Shown here in pieces: positions 8,293 to 15,966 of a stretch of 64,000 nt of DNA. Positions within the stretch are counted from its first letter, which is position 1. Each line of letters starts with the position of its first letter. A program made the translations under genes and the position numbers. Below the pieces are notes generated by a model. It did not search any database and was not told where the DNA came from. It was given only the letters and a program-made list of their open reading frames with translations. Source of the DNA: Myxococcota bacterium (GTDB lineage Bacteria > Myxococcota_A > UBA9160 > UBA4427); contig JAQWRT010000033.1 of NCBI GenBank assembly GCA_029243605.1, positions 1-64,000 on the forward strand, in the 5' to 3' direction.

Positions 8293-9240
8293 ATGACGGA
8301 CCGGCCCATCGTCGCCCTGTCCGGGGGAGTCGGCGCCGCGCGTTTCCTGCGCGGGCTCGTCCGGGTCGCGCCGCCCGAGGATCTGGTCGCCGTGGTCAAC
8401 ACCGGCGACGATCGCGAGTTCTACGGGGTCCACGTCGCGCCGGATCTCGACATCGTCACCTATACCCTGGCGGGTCTCGTCAACGATGCCCTGGGCTACG
8501 GGCTCGAGGGCGATCGGTTCGACCTCGTCGAAACCCTCGACCGGCTCGGCCACGAGGTCTGGTTTCGCCTGGGCGATCGGGACTTCGCCCATTGCCTGCA
8601 TCGCACCCTGCGCCTGGGCGAGGGGGCCGGGTTGGCCAAGACCTGCGACGAACTCCGCCAAGCTCTGAGCGTGGCTTCGCGTATCCTCCCCATGTCCGAA
8701 GACTCCTGCCCTACCCTGGTCGATCTTCAGGACGGAAGGACCATGCATTTCGAGGACTACATGATTCGCGAGGGTGCCCCAGACCAAGTGAAGGCCGTGG
8801 ATCTCTCCGCCGCCGGCGCGGCGACCCCCGCACCCGGGGTGCTCGACGCCCTCGCCCGGGCCCGGGTGATCGTCGTCTGCCCGAGCAACCCGGTGGTCTC
8901 CGTCGGCCCGATCCTCGCGGTGCCCGGCGTCGTCGAAGCCATCGCCGAAAGCTCGGCTCCAGTGGTCGCGGTCTCCCCCATCGTGGGGGGCGCGCCCGTC
9001 AAGGGGCCCGCCAGCCAATTGCTTCGAGGCATCGGGGTCGAGGTCTCGGCCCTCGGTGTCGCCCAGCATTACCAGGGCTGGATCGACGGCTACGTACTCG
9101 ACGACCAGGACGCCGCACTCGACGCCGACATCAAGGCGCTGGGGCTCGCGACCCGGGTCACCGACTCCATCATGGTCGACCCCGAAGCGGCAGGCCGGCT
9201 CGCCGCCGTCACCCTCGAACTCGCGGATTCTCTGGCATGA
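8293..9240 (+). CDS. cofD: 2-phospho-L-lactate transferase (F420-0 synthesis), CofD/FbiA
   Basis: A 315-residue cytoplasmic enzyme that joins the phospho-lactyl/enolpyruvyl unit of the GDP-activated precursor to the deazaflavin FO, giving (dehydro-)F420-0. The start at 8293 is fixed by GAGGTGGGC and by the N-terminal IVALSGGVGAARFLRGL strand-loop typical of CofD. Further family signatures are VVNTGDDREFYGVHVAPDLDIVTYTL, GDRDFAHCLHRT, and VCPSNPVVSVGPILAVPG. The last is the GDP/FO cleft motif. The length is typical. Longer ORFs upstream in this frame are antisense to the propeller gene and were discarded. It is the first gene of cofD-cofC-cofE and overlaps cofC by ATGA. Confidence 0.93.
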   Translation: MTDRPIVALSGGVGAARFLRGLVRVAPPEDLVAVVNTGDDREFYGVHVAPDLDIVTYTLAGLVNDALGYGLEGDRFDLVETLDRLGHEVWFRLGDRDFAHCLHRTLRLGEGAGLAKTCDELRQALSVASRILPMSEDSCPTLVDLQDGRTMHFEDYMIREGAPDQVKAVDLSAAGAATPAPGVLDALARARVIVVCPSNPVVSVGPILAVPGVVEAIAESSAPVVAVSPIVGGAPVKGPASQLLRGIGVEVSALGVAQHYQGWIDGYVLDDQDAALDADIKALGLATRVTDSIMVDPEAAGRLAAVTLELADSLA

Positions 9241-9911
9241 CCGTCGCCGTCGTTCCCGTGAAATCCCTGGCTTCGAGCAAGTCTCGCCTGCTCCCCGAGC
9301 TGCCCCGGGACGCGCTCCAAGCGCTTTCCCTGGCGATGCTCGAGGATCTGATCCGCGCGCTCCAGGCCACCCCCGCCATCGAGACCGTCGCCGTGGCTAC
9401 CCCGGATGACCGGGTGGCCGAGCACACGCGCAGCCTCGGCGCCGAGGCCCTCCATGGACCCGACCCAGGGCTCAACGCCGCCATCGACGCTGCGCCGGGT
9501 AAGCTCGGGCTCGTCGATGACGCTCCACTCCTGATCGTCCTCGGCGACGTGCCCGGAGCCCGGCCCAACGAATTGCAACAACTCTTCGAGGCGCTCGATG
9601 CTCTGGCGCCCGGACCCGCGGCGGTGCTGGCCCCCTCCCGAGACGGGGGCACCTCGGCGCTGCTGCGCCGGCCCCACCGCGCCCTGCCCTCGTGCTTCGG
9701 ACCCCAGAGCGCCACCAAGCACCGGGAGGCGGCCCAGGAACTGGGCGTCCCCCTGCGCGAATTGCCCCTGGACTCCCTGGCCATCGACCTCGACCGCGCC
9801 GAGGATCTCGAGAGTTTCCTCGCCCTGGGCGAAGGCGGGGACTCCACCCGCCAACTGCTCAAGAGATTGGACTGGCCCGGCCGGGCGCCGAACTCCCCGA
9901 AGGTCCCTTGA
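9237..9911 (+). CDS. cofC: 2-phospho-L-lactate/PEP guanylyltransferase, CofC/FbiD
   Basis: A 224-residue nucleotidyltransferase that makes the GDP-activated precursor used by CofD. The start overlaps the cofD stop (ATGA). The N-terminal VAVVPVKSLASSKSRL is the GTP-binding P-x-K-x5-KSRL motif of the MobA/CofC fold. LLIVLGDVPGARPNEL holds the metal-binding GDxP, and APSRDGGTSALLRRP plus FGPQSATKHREAAQELG are CofC-specific. Substrate choice (2-phospholactate, PEP or 3-phosphoglycerate) cannot be read with confidence. The final ~20 residues are a basic, probably disordered tail. It lies in the F420 operon, 25 bp before the preferred cofE start. Confidence 0.92.
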   Translation: MTVAVVPVKSLASSKSRLLPELPRDALQALSLAMLEDLIRALQATPAIETVAVATPDDRVAEHTRSLGAEALHGPDPGLNAAIDAAPGKLGLVDDAPLLIVLGDVPGARPNELQQLFEALDALAPGPAAVLAPSRDGGTSALLRRPHRALPSCFGPQSATKHREAAQELGVPLRELPLDSLAIDLDRAEDLESFLALGEGGDSTRQLLKRLDWPGRAPNSPKVP

Positions 9912-9936
9912 AAAGAATCCAGATAAAGGAATGGGT

Positions 9937-10713
9937 ATGAGCGTTTCCGAAAAGACCGGGACCACCCCCGGGCCGATCCAATTGACGCCCCTGGCCGACG
10001 TCCCCGCGGTGCAACCCGGGGATGATCTCGCCGACCTGCTCCACCGGGCCGCCGAGAGCGCGGGGGTCGCGCTGGGCGAGGGCGTGCTCGTCGTCTGCCA
10101 GAAGATCGTTTCCAAAGCCGAAGGGAAAATCGTTGCCCTCGCCGATGTCGAACCCAGGGACGAAGCGATCCGCATCGCCAAAGAGGACGACAAGGACCCG
10201 CGCCACGTGGAGATCGTGCTGCGCGAAAGCGCGCGTATCGTGCGCCGGGGACGGGGGGTCATGATCTGCGAAACCCGTCACGGCATGGTGTGCGCGAATG
10301 CCGGGGTCGACCTTTCCAACACGCCGGGCAGCGACGTCGCCGTACTCCTGCCCGACGACAGCGATGCCTCGGCTCGACGTCTGGCCGAAGGGCTCGCCGC
10401 CCTCGGCCACTCGGATCTCGCCGTGGTGATCAGCGACACCTTTGGGCGCCCGTGGCGCGAGGGTCTGGTGGACGTGGCCATCGGCTCATCGGGCATCGCC
10501 CCCATCGCCGATATCCGGGGCAGCCAGGATTGGATGGGCCGGGAGCTCCAGGTCACGACCATGGCCACAGTGGATCAACTCGCGGCGGCCGCCGGCCTGC
10601 TGATGATTAAGGACGCGGGCATCCCCGCGGTCTTCGTCGAGGGCGTCCCGCGCCAGGGCGACGGCGGGCTTTCCGACCTGCTTCGCAATCCGTCGGAAGA
10701 CCTCTTCCGCTAG
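9937..10713 (+). CDS. cofE: F420-0:gamma-glutamyl ligase, CofE (stand-alone)
   Basis: A 258-residue GTP-dependent ligase adding gamma-linked glutamates to F420-0. The ATG at 9937 is preferred over the one at 9931 because AAAGGA ends at 9930. Signatures: ADLPAV-type entry (LADVPAVQPGDDL), VVCQKIVSKAEGKIV, HGMVCANAGVD, and VVISDTFGRPWREGLVDVAIGSSGI with the conserved DTFGRPWR. It lacks the C-terminal nitroreductase-type domain of the actinobacterial fusion FbiB, so it should give F420 without the FbiB dehydro-reduction step. It ends the F420 operon. No FO synthase (cofG/cofH) lies in the window, so those genes must be elsewhere if the pathway is complete. Confidence 0.93.
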   Translation: MSVSEKTGTTPGPIQLTPLADVPAVQPGDDLADLLHRAAESAGVALGEGVLVVCQKIVSKAEGKIVALADVEPRDEAIRIAKEDDKDPRHVEIVLRESARIVRRGRGVMICETRHGMVCANAGVDLSNTPGSDVAVLLPDDSDASARRLAEGLAALGHSDLAVVISDTFGRPWREGLVDVAIGSSGIAPIADIRGSQDWMGRELQVTTMATVDQLAAAAGLLMIKDAGIPAVFVEGVPRQGDGGLSDLLRNPSEDLFR

Positions 10714-10958
10714 CCCCGCCCGCTCCGGGTCCCCAAGCGGCCCAAGACCCCCGGGCGCCCAGAGCGCCTCCCCTCGGGCCACCTCGGGCCATTTCACCCC
10801 TCTCCCCGTGGGCGAACCGCCTGGCGGAGGCTCGTAAAAAAGGGCTTTGGAAGCGCTCCCACTGGCCGAAAAGACTTTTGTCCTTACTTATAAGGGCCCG
10901 GCGCAGCCCCAGGCTCCGCCTCAAAAAACGAGTCCAACGAACTCGACGAGACCCCCCA

Positions 10959-11309
10959 ATGCAACCCACCTCTTCCAAACTTTTGCTCGCCCTCCTCTGC
11001 GCCGCCGCCCTGGTCGCCAGTGCGGCGGCGCCCTCTTGGGCGCTCGACGATCCGCGCGGCAGCGACCGCTTCCCCAGCCAGGTCTTGCCCGCTCACCTGT
11101 TGCCCCAGCCCTCGGCCTTCTCGGCTCCAAGCGACGCGGTGCAGAGATCCGCTCTCGGTTTGCCCATCGCGGCCACCGGCTTCGCCGGCCTCGGTGAGCG
11201 CCTGCTCAGCCTACCCCTGCGGCCCGTGGTGCTCGGAGAAACTCCGCGCACGCCCTCGGATGCCGAGCAGGGTCTCGGCGTCGTCCTCCGAATCCCCCTC
11301 TCGCTCTAG
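10959..11309 (+). CDS. small secreted protein, unknown function
   Basis: 116 residues from ATG 10959. The longer ORF from 10878 only adds a basic stretch. The N-terminus is a clear signal peptide (LLLALLCAAALVASAAAPSWA, cut after SWA). The mature part is short and Pro/Leu-rich, with no Cys, and ends in VVLRIPLSL, possibly a beta strand. I recognise no family. It lies 245 bp after cofE, so it may have its own promoter. It is followed by tandem hairpins and converges on engB. Confidence 0.5.
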   Translation: MQPTSSKLLLALLCAAALVASAAAPSWALDDPRGSDRFPSQVLPAHLLPQPSAFSAPSDAVQRSALGLPIAATGFAGLGERLLSLPLRPVVLGETPRTPSDAEQGLGVVLRIPLSL

Positions 11310-11325
11310 TCGCTCGGGGAGTGCA

Positions 11326-11375
11326 AGGAGTTCGGGGAACTCGAGGAGTTCGGGGAACTCGAGGAGTTCGGACTC
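11326..11375. repeat. 18-bp tandem repeat of hairpins between convergent genes
   Basis: Three units with an 18-bp period: GAGTTCGGGGAACTC at 11328 and 11346, and a degenerate third at 11364. Each full unit is itself an inverted repeat (GAGTTC, gggg loop, GAACTC). It lies between the convergent ends at 11309 and 11425, where a two-way terminator would be expected, but no T-tract follows. Confidence 0.7.
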
Positions 11376-11424
11376 CACGCCCTTCGCCCAGGCAACGCCT
11401 TCACTCCCAGCGGGCGGCGTGTTT

Positions 11425-12012
11425 TTAGAGCCGATCGCGAAGGATCTTCCAGAGCTCGTGGATCCCCTGCTTGGCCTGGGAAGAAGTCAAGAGAATCGGG
11501 ATCGAACGCTCACCCAACTGGGCCTTCAATTCCTTGACTCGCTTGGCCCGACGCATGGGCTTGAGCTTGTCGCCCTTGGTGAGCACCACCAGGGCTTCCA
11601 CCCCGCGCTCGAGGAGCCAATCGAGCAAGAGGGTCTCGTCCTCGGAAATATCTCGGCGCAAATCCTGGAGAAGGATCGCAGTGCACAGGGCATCCCTGTC
11701 CTCGAGATAGCTCTCCACCAACCTTTGCCAGCTCTGGCGCTCCGTACGGGAGACCCGGGCCCAGCCATAGCCGGGCAGATCGACCAGCATCAACTCCCGG
11801 GCATCCACGTCGACTTCAAAGAAGTGGATCATCCGTGTCTTGCCCGGCGTGGAACTCGTGCGGGCCAGTTGCTTGCGCTGGACCAGCGCGTTGAGCAGGC
11901 TCGATTTGCCCACGTTGGATCGTCCCAGGAAGGCAAACTCCGGGCGGCGAGTCTCGGGGAACTGGTCCGGCTTCGCGCAGGAGCGGTTGAGTTCGGCGCG
12001 TCGGATCTTCAC
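11425..12012 (-). CDS. engB: ribosome biogenesis GTP-binding protein EngB/YsxC
   Basis: A 195-residue TRAFAC GTPase for large-subunit ribosome assembly. G1 is GRSNVGKSSLLNAL, the G2 region is RTSSTPGKTRMIHFFEV, G3 is LVDLPGYGWA, G4 is VLTKGDKL and G5 is LTSSQAKQGI. It starts at GTG 12012, overlapping the upstream aminotransferase stop (GTGA); the longer tracked ORF is antisense noise from that gene. Length and motif spacing are typical. It is translationally coupled to the aminotransferase. Confidence 0.95.
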   Translation of the reverse strand: MKIRRAELNRSCAKPDQFPETRRPEFAFLGRSNVGKSSLLNALVQRKQLARTSSTPGKTRMIHFFEVDVDARELMLVDLPGYGWARVSRTERQSWQRLVESYLEDRDALCTAILLQDLRRDISEDETLLLDWLLERGVEALVVLTKGDKLKPMRRAKRVKELKAQLGERSIPILLTSSQAKQGIHELWKILRDRL

Positions 12013-13196
12013 GGGTCCCCCTGCTGGGCGGCCCGGCGCTCGAGGCCGGGCAAGATTATTTCGAGGCGGGAAAGCGCCTCTTCCAAGGCAGACTCGCTCA
12101 CCGCGTAGCAGAAGCGCAACATCCCCTCTCCCGCCACTCCAAAATCCACACCGGGGGTCGTCCCCACATGCGCCCCCTCGAGCAGCGCCGAGGCCAGGGC
12201 AACGGAGTCCCGGCCGAAGCGCCGGGCGTCGGCGAGGAGGTAGAAGGCGCCTTGAGGCGCGTGGGGGATGCCGAAGCCCAGGTCGCGCAGCCCTGCCACT
12301 AGGCGATCCCGGCGCTTCTCGCAGGCCGCCCGCATCTGCTCGGCTTCGGCGGCGCCGGCTTTCAGGGCGGCGACCCCCGCGTGTTGGACGAAGCGATTGG
12401 CCGAAATGAAAAAATTCTGGTGCAGGGTTTGGAGGGCGCGCAGGGACCACTCCGGGGCCAACACCCAGCCGAGCCGGAAACCCGTCATGGCATAGCGCTT
12501 TGAGAACCCGTCGAGAACGAAGGCGTCGTCGGCGATCTGCGAAGTCGAGGTCGTGCCGAGGCCGTCGTACACGAGTCCGTCGTAGATCTCGTCGGAGACC
12601 AGAGTCGGACCGAGGCTGGCCAGGGCCTCGAGGGTCTCCCGGCTCTGGATCGCCCCGGTGGGGTTGGCGGGTGAGGCCACCACGATGGCCCGGGTGCGCG
12701 GCGTCAGGACCGCCGCCACCGCTTCGGGGTCCAGGGCAAAACCGTCCTCGGGACGCGTGGGAACAAAGACCGGTTCTCCCCCGCAATAACGAATGAAATT
12801 CGGGTAGCAGGGGTAGTGGGGGGTCGCGAGGACCACCTCGTCACCGGGACGAATGAGCAAGGAGAAGACCATCAACATGGCGGGCGAGGTTCCCTCGCTC
12901 ACGAGAACCCGCGCGGGATCGACCTCCACCGCGAAGCGCCGGGAGTAATCCCCCGCGATGGCCTCGCGCAGGGCCAAGAGCCCGCGGCTGTCGGTGTAGT
13001 GGGTCTCGCCGTCCCGGAGGGCCTGCTCGCAGGCGGCGACCGCGGCGCTCGGGGGCGGAAAATCGGGCTCGCCGATCTCGAGGTGGATCACCGAGCTTCC
13101 CGAGGCCTCGAGCTCGAAAGCGCGCTCCATGATCTCCATCGCGAGGAAGGGCTCAAGGCGTTCGACGTGGGGCGCGGGACGGGGCGAGTCAGCCAT
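12009..13196 (-). CDS. class I/II PLP-dependent aminotransferase
   Basis: About 395 residues from the ATG at 13196, which begins MADSPRPAPHVERL; the track allows 13241 but no ribosome site supports it. The fold-type I pattern is complete: IHLEIGEPDFPPP, YTDSRGLLALREAIA, VLVSEGTSPAML, VVASPANPTGA with the Asn that contacts PLP, VSDEIYDGLVYDG, and the PLP lysine in DGFSKRYAMTGFRLGW. The C-terminal R in MLRFCYAVS binds the substrate carboxylate. It resembles the aspartate/aromatic transaminase subgroup; the exact amino acid cannot be decided. It diverges from ccmE and is followed by engB with a 4-nt overlap. Confidence 0.88.
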   Translation of the reverse strand: MADSPRPAPHVERLEPFLAMEIMERAFELEASGSSVIHLEIGEPDFPPPSAAVAACEQALRDGETHYTDSRGLLALREAIAGDYSRRFAVEVDPARVLVSEGTSPAMLMVFSLLIRPGDEVVLATPHYPCYPNFIRYCGGEPVFVPTRPEDGFALDPEAVAAVLTPRTRAIVVASPANPTGAIQSRETLEALASLGPTLVSDEIYDGLVYDGLGTTSTSQIADDAFVLDGFSKRYAMTGFRLGWVLAPEWSLRALQTLHQNFFISANRFVQHAGVAALKAGAAEAEQMRAACEKRRDRLVAGLRDLGFGIPHAPQGAFYLLADARRFGRDSVALASALLEGAHVGTTPGVDFGVAGEGMLRFCYAVSESALEEALSRLEIILPGLERRAAQQGDP

Positions 13197-13283
13197 GGCC
13201 GGGGGAGTAGCCAGCCCTCGCTTCAGTGTCGAGGGCACCATTCCAACTATTTGAATAATAAGACTTTTCTTGGAAGCGGGAGT

Positions 13284-13312
13284 TTGACGGACCGGAGCCG
13301 TGCGGCTACCCT
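13284..13312 (+). promoter_or_regulatory. candidate sigma-70-type promoter of the ccm operon
   Basis: TTGACG, a 17-bp spacer and TACCCT, ending 83 bp before the ccmE start. The -35 is close to consensus and the -10 is moderate. It lies in the ~200-bp divergent region facing the aminotransferase gene. Confidence 0.45.
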
Positions 13313-13394
13313 GAGCGGGCTGTCCAAGAGCCGCTCCGCACGGGCTCGCGCACCGTCAATCCCATTCGGGCGAAGGGTAACCGAAGGATCATTC

Positions 13395-13859
13395 ATGTCG
13401 AAGGGCGCACAAATCACCATCGGGGTCGTGATCGTGGCCCTGCTGCTGGGCTGGTACGGCTACACCAACCTTCAGGGCGAGGCCTCGTTCCAGTATTACC
13501 AGAACCTGGGCGAATTCCTTGCCAAGAGCAGCACTCTCGAGGGCGAGTCCCTGCGAGTCCATGGCTACGTCGCCAACGACTCCATCCACCGAGACCTCAA
13601 GGGCAAGAAAGTGCGCTTCGTGGTGCAGAACGATCCGCCCCACGCAGGCCTTGCCACCGAGAGCACCCTGGACGTGCTCTTCCTCGGGCTCGAAACCCCG
13701 GACATGTTCAAGGACGGCGCCGAGGTAGTGATCGAGGGTCGAGTCCAGAACCACCAGACGGGAACGGTGTTCCTCGCCGACAACCTGATGGCGAAATGTC
13801 CATCAAAATTTGAAGCCCAGGCCAATCAAGGGGAACCGGGCGGGAATATGCCACTCTAA
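13395..13859 (+). CDS. ccmE: cytochrome c maturation heme chaperone CcmE (Cys-type)
   Basis: 154 residues: an N-terminal membrane anchor (ITIGVVIVALLLGWYGYTNL) and a periplasmic OB fold (ESLRVHGYVANDSIHRD, KVRFVVQNDPP, LDVLFLGLETPDMFKDG, EVVIEGRV, GTVFLADNLMAKC). CcmE carries heme from CcmC to CcmF. In the classical protein heme bonds covalently to His in L-A-K-H-x3-Y. Here the position reads LMAKCPSKF, so His is replaced by Cys and Tyr by Phe. Cys-type CcmE (CxxxY) is known from Desulfovibrio and archaea. GAAGGA precedes the ATG at 13395. It is the first gene of the ccm operon. Confidence 0.9.
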   Translation: MSKGAQITIGVVIVALLLGWYGYTNLQGEASFQYYQNLGEFLAKSSTLEGESLRVHGYVANDSIHRDLKGKKVRFVVQNDPPHAGLATESTLDVLFLGLETPDMFKDGAEVVIEGRVQNHQTGTVFLADNLMAKCPSKFEAQANQGEPGGNMPL

Positions 13860-13995
13860 ATCGCTCAGTGAAAATCCGTCGCTGAACGCGGTCGACCGGG
13901 CTTCAGGCGCCGCCCCAAGTGGGGGGGGGCCATGACAGGGGCAACTCTCCCCGGGCTCCGCGCTCCGAAATTCCGCAAGCCAAGGGAGCTACCCG

Positions 13996-15966
13996 ATGTC
14001 CGAACTTGGGCTCTACTCAATCCGACTGGGGCTACTCGCCGCCGTCGTCGGCATCCTCGCCGGCTTCTACGGAGGACTCACCCGCCGGGACGACTGGGGC
14101 CGAGTCGCCGAACGATCCGTCTATCTGGTCTTCGGCTTTCTGGGTGTCGCCATGTTCGCCCTCTTCTGGGCCCTGGCGAACAACGATTTCTCCCTGGCCT
14201 ATGTGGCCAGGCACTCGGCCCGCAGCATGGAGCTTCATTACCGGCTGGGAGCCCTTTGGGGCGGACAAGCGGGCTCGCTGATGCTCTGGGCCTTCCTGCT
14301 GATGGCCTTCGGCTCGGCCGGGGTCTACGCCAACCGCAACCTGCACCGCCGCTTGATCCCCTGGGTCGCGGTGATGCTGCTCCTCAACGCCGGCTTCTTC
14401 CTCGGCCTTCTCGAGTTTCTCTCCAACCCCTTCGAGCGGTTGCCCCACGACCAAGTGCTCTCGGATGGCCAGGGTCTCAACCCCCTGCTCCAACATCCGG
14501 TGATGATGATCCACCCGATCATGCTCTACCTCGGCTTCACCGGCTTCGCGACGCCCTTCGCCTTCGCATTTGCCGCCCTGGTCACCGGCGAGCTCGGCAC
14601 ATCATGGTTTCGCACGACCCGACGCTGGAGCCTGATCGCCTGGCTGGCTCTGGGCTGCGGCATCGTGCTCGGAGGCCGCTGGGCCTACGAAGTCCTCGGC
14701 TGGGGAGGCTACTGGGCGTGGGACCCGGTGGAAAACGCTTCACTCATGCCCTGGCTGGCCGCCACCGCCTATCTCCACTCGGTCATGATCCAGGAAAAGC
14801 GGAATATGCTGAAGACCTGGAACGTCGTCCTAATTGGCCTGACCTATTGCATGTGCCTCTTCGGAACCTTTCTCACGCGAAGCGGGATCGTGCAATCCGT
14901 CCACGCCTTTACCGACGCGGGCTGGTACAAGCCCATCTTCCTCGCCTACGTCGGGGTTTCCGCGCTCCTCTTCTACTCCGCGGTTTTCTACCGCCGGCGG
15001 GAACTGGCAAGCCCCAACCGACTCGAATCCGTCGTCTCTCGCGAGTCGAGCTTTATCCTGAACAACTGGGTCTTCATGGTTCTGCTCGCGGTGGTTTTCG
15101 GCTTTACGATGCTCCCGGTTTTCTCCGAATCCCTGAGCGGTGAGCGACTCACCCTCGGCCCGCACTTCTTCAACGTGGTCACCGCACCCCTGGCCCTGAT
15201 CCTGCTCTTCCTCACCGGGGTCGGGCCGCTGATCGCGTGGCGAAAGGCCAGCCCCGCCAGCCTGAGGCGCCAATTCAAGTGGCCAACCCTCAGCGGCGTT
15301 TTCTCCACCATCATTCTCGCCGGTATTTTCTGGGGCGAGGTCGGCTATTGGGCGCTCTGCTGCTGGGGCCTATGCGCCTTCGTGTCGGCGACGATCATCC
15401 AGGAATACGTCCTGGCCATCGCGGCCCGCAGGCGGATTCACGGCGAGTCTGTGTTCACTGCCTTCGCGACCCTGCTGCGCAAGAACCAGAGGCGCTACGG
15501 CGGCTATATCATCCATCTCGGTGTCGTCGTGATGTTATTGGGCATCTCGGGGAGCGTCTTCAACTACGAGCGTCTCGAGAATATGGTGCCTGGCGACTCC
15601 GTCGACGTTCAGGAATACCGGCTCGAGTACCTCACCGCCGAGCCCATCACCCAACAGCATTACGGAGGCGCCACCGCCCGGATCGCCCTCTACCGCCAGG
15701 AAAATCCGCTGGCGGTGATGGAACCCCAAAAGCGGGTCTACTGGCTCGAACAGCAGCCGTCGACCATCCCCTCGATCTACTCCACCTGGTCCGAGGATAT
15801 TTACGTGATCCTCAACAACATCGAGACCGACGGTTCGGCGACCCTCAAGATCTACCGAAATCCCCTGGTCAACTGGATCTGGGCCGGGGCCATTTTGTTT
15901 GCCATGGGGGGCATCGCAATTTTGTGGCCCCACCCGGGCCGACCGGGAAGCGAAGATCCCGCATGA
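13996..15966 (+). CDS. ccmF: heme lyase subunit CcmF
   Basis: A 656-residue polytopic membrane protein that transfers heme from CcmE to apocytochrome c. The tryptophan-rich WWD-type motif is WGGYWAWDPVENASLMPWL. Other family marks are HYRLGALWGGQAGSLMLW, HPVMMIHPIMLYLGF, and FGTFLTRSGIVQSVHAFT. About 15 hydrophobic segments are visible, with a large soluble loop before the last one (YERLENMVPGDSVDVQEYRLEY). The length is typical. It overlaps the next gene by ATGA. Confidence 0.96.
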   Translation: MSELGLYSIRLGLLAAVVGILAGFYGGLTRRDDWGRVAERSVYLVFGFLGVAMFALFWALANNDFSLAYVARHSARSMELHYRLGALWGGQAGSLMLWAFLLMAFGSAGVYANRNLHRRLIPWVAVMLLLNAGFFLGLLEFLSNPFERLPHDQVLSDGQGLNPLLQHPVMMIHPIMLYLGFTGFATPFAFAFAALVTGELGTSWFRTTRRWSLIAWLALGCGIVLGGRWAYEVLGWGGYWAWDPVENASLMPWLAATAYLHSVMIQEKRNMLKTWNVVLIGLTYCMCLFGTFLTRSGIVQSVHAFTDAGWYKPIFLAYVGVSALLFYSAVFYRRRELASPNRLESVVSRESSFILNNWVFMVLLAVVFGFTMLPVFSESLSGERLTLGPHFFNVVTAPLALILLFLTGVGPLIAWRKASPASLRRQFKWPTLSGVFSTIILAGIFWGEVGYWALCCWGLCAFVSATIIQEYVLAIAARRRIHGESVFTAFATLLRKNQRRYGGYIIHLGVVVMLLGISGSVFNYERLENMVPGDSVDVQEYRLEYLTAEPITQQHYGGATARIALYRQENPLAVMEPQKRVYWLEQQPSTIPSIYSTWSEDIYVILNNIETDGSATLKIYRNPLVNWIWAGAILFAMGGIAILWPHPGRPGSEDPA

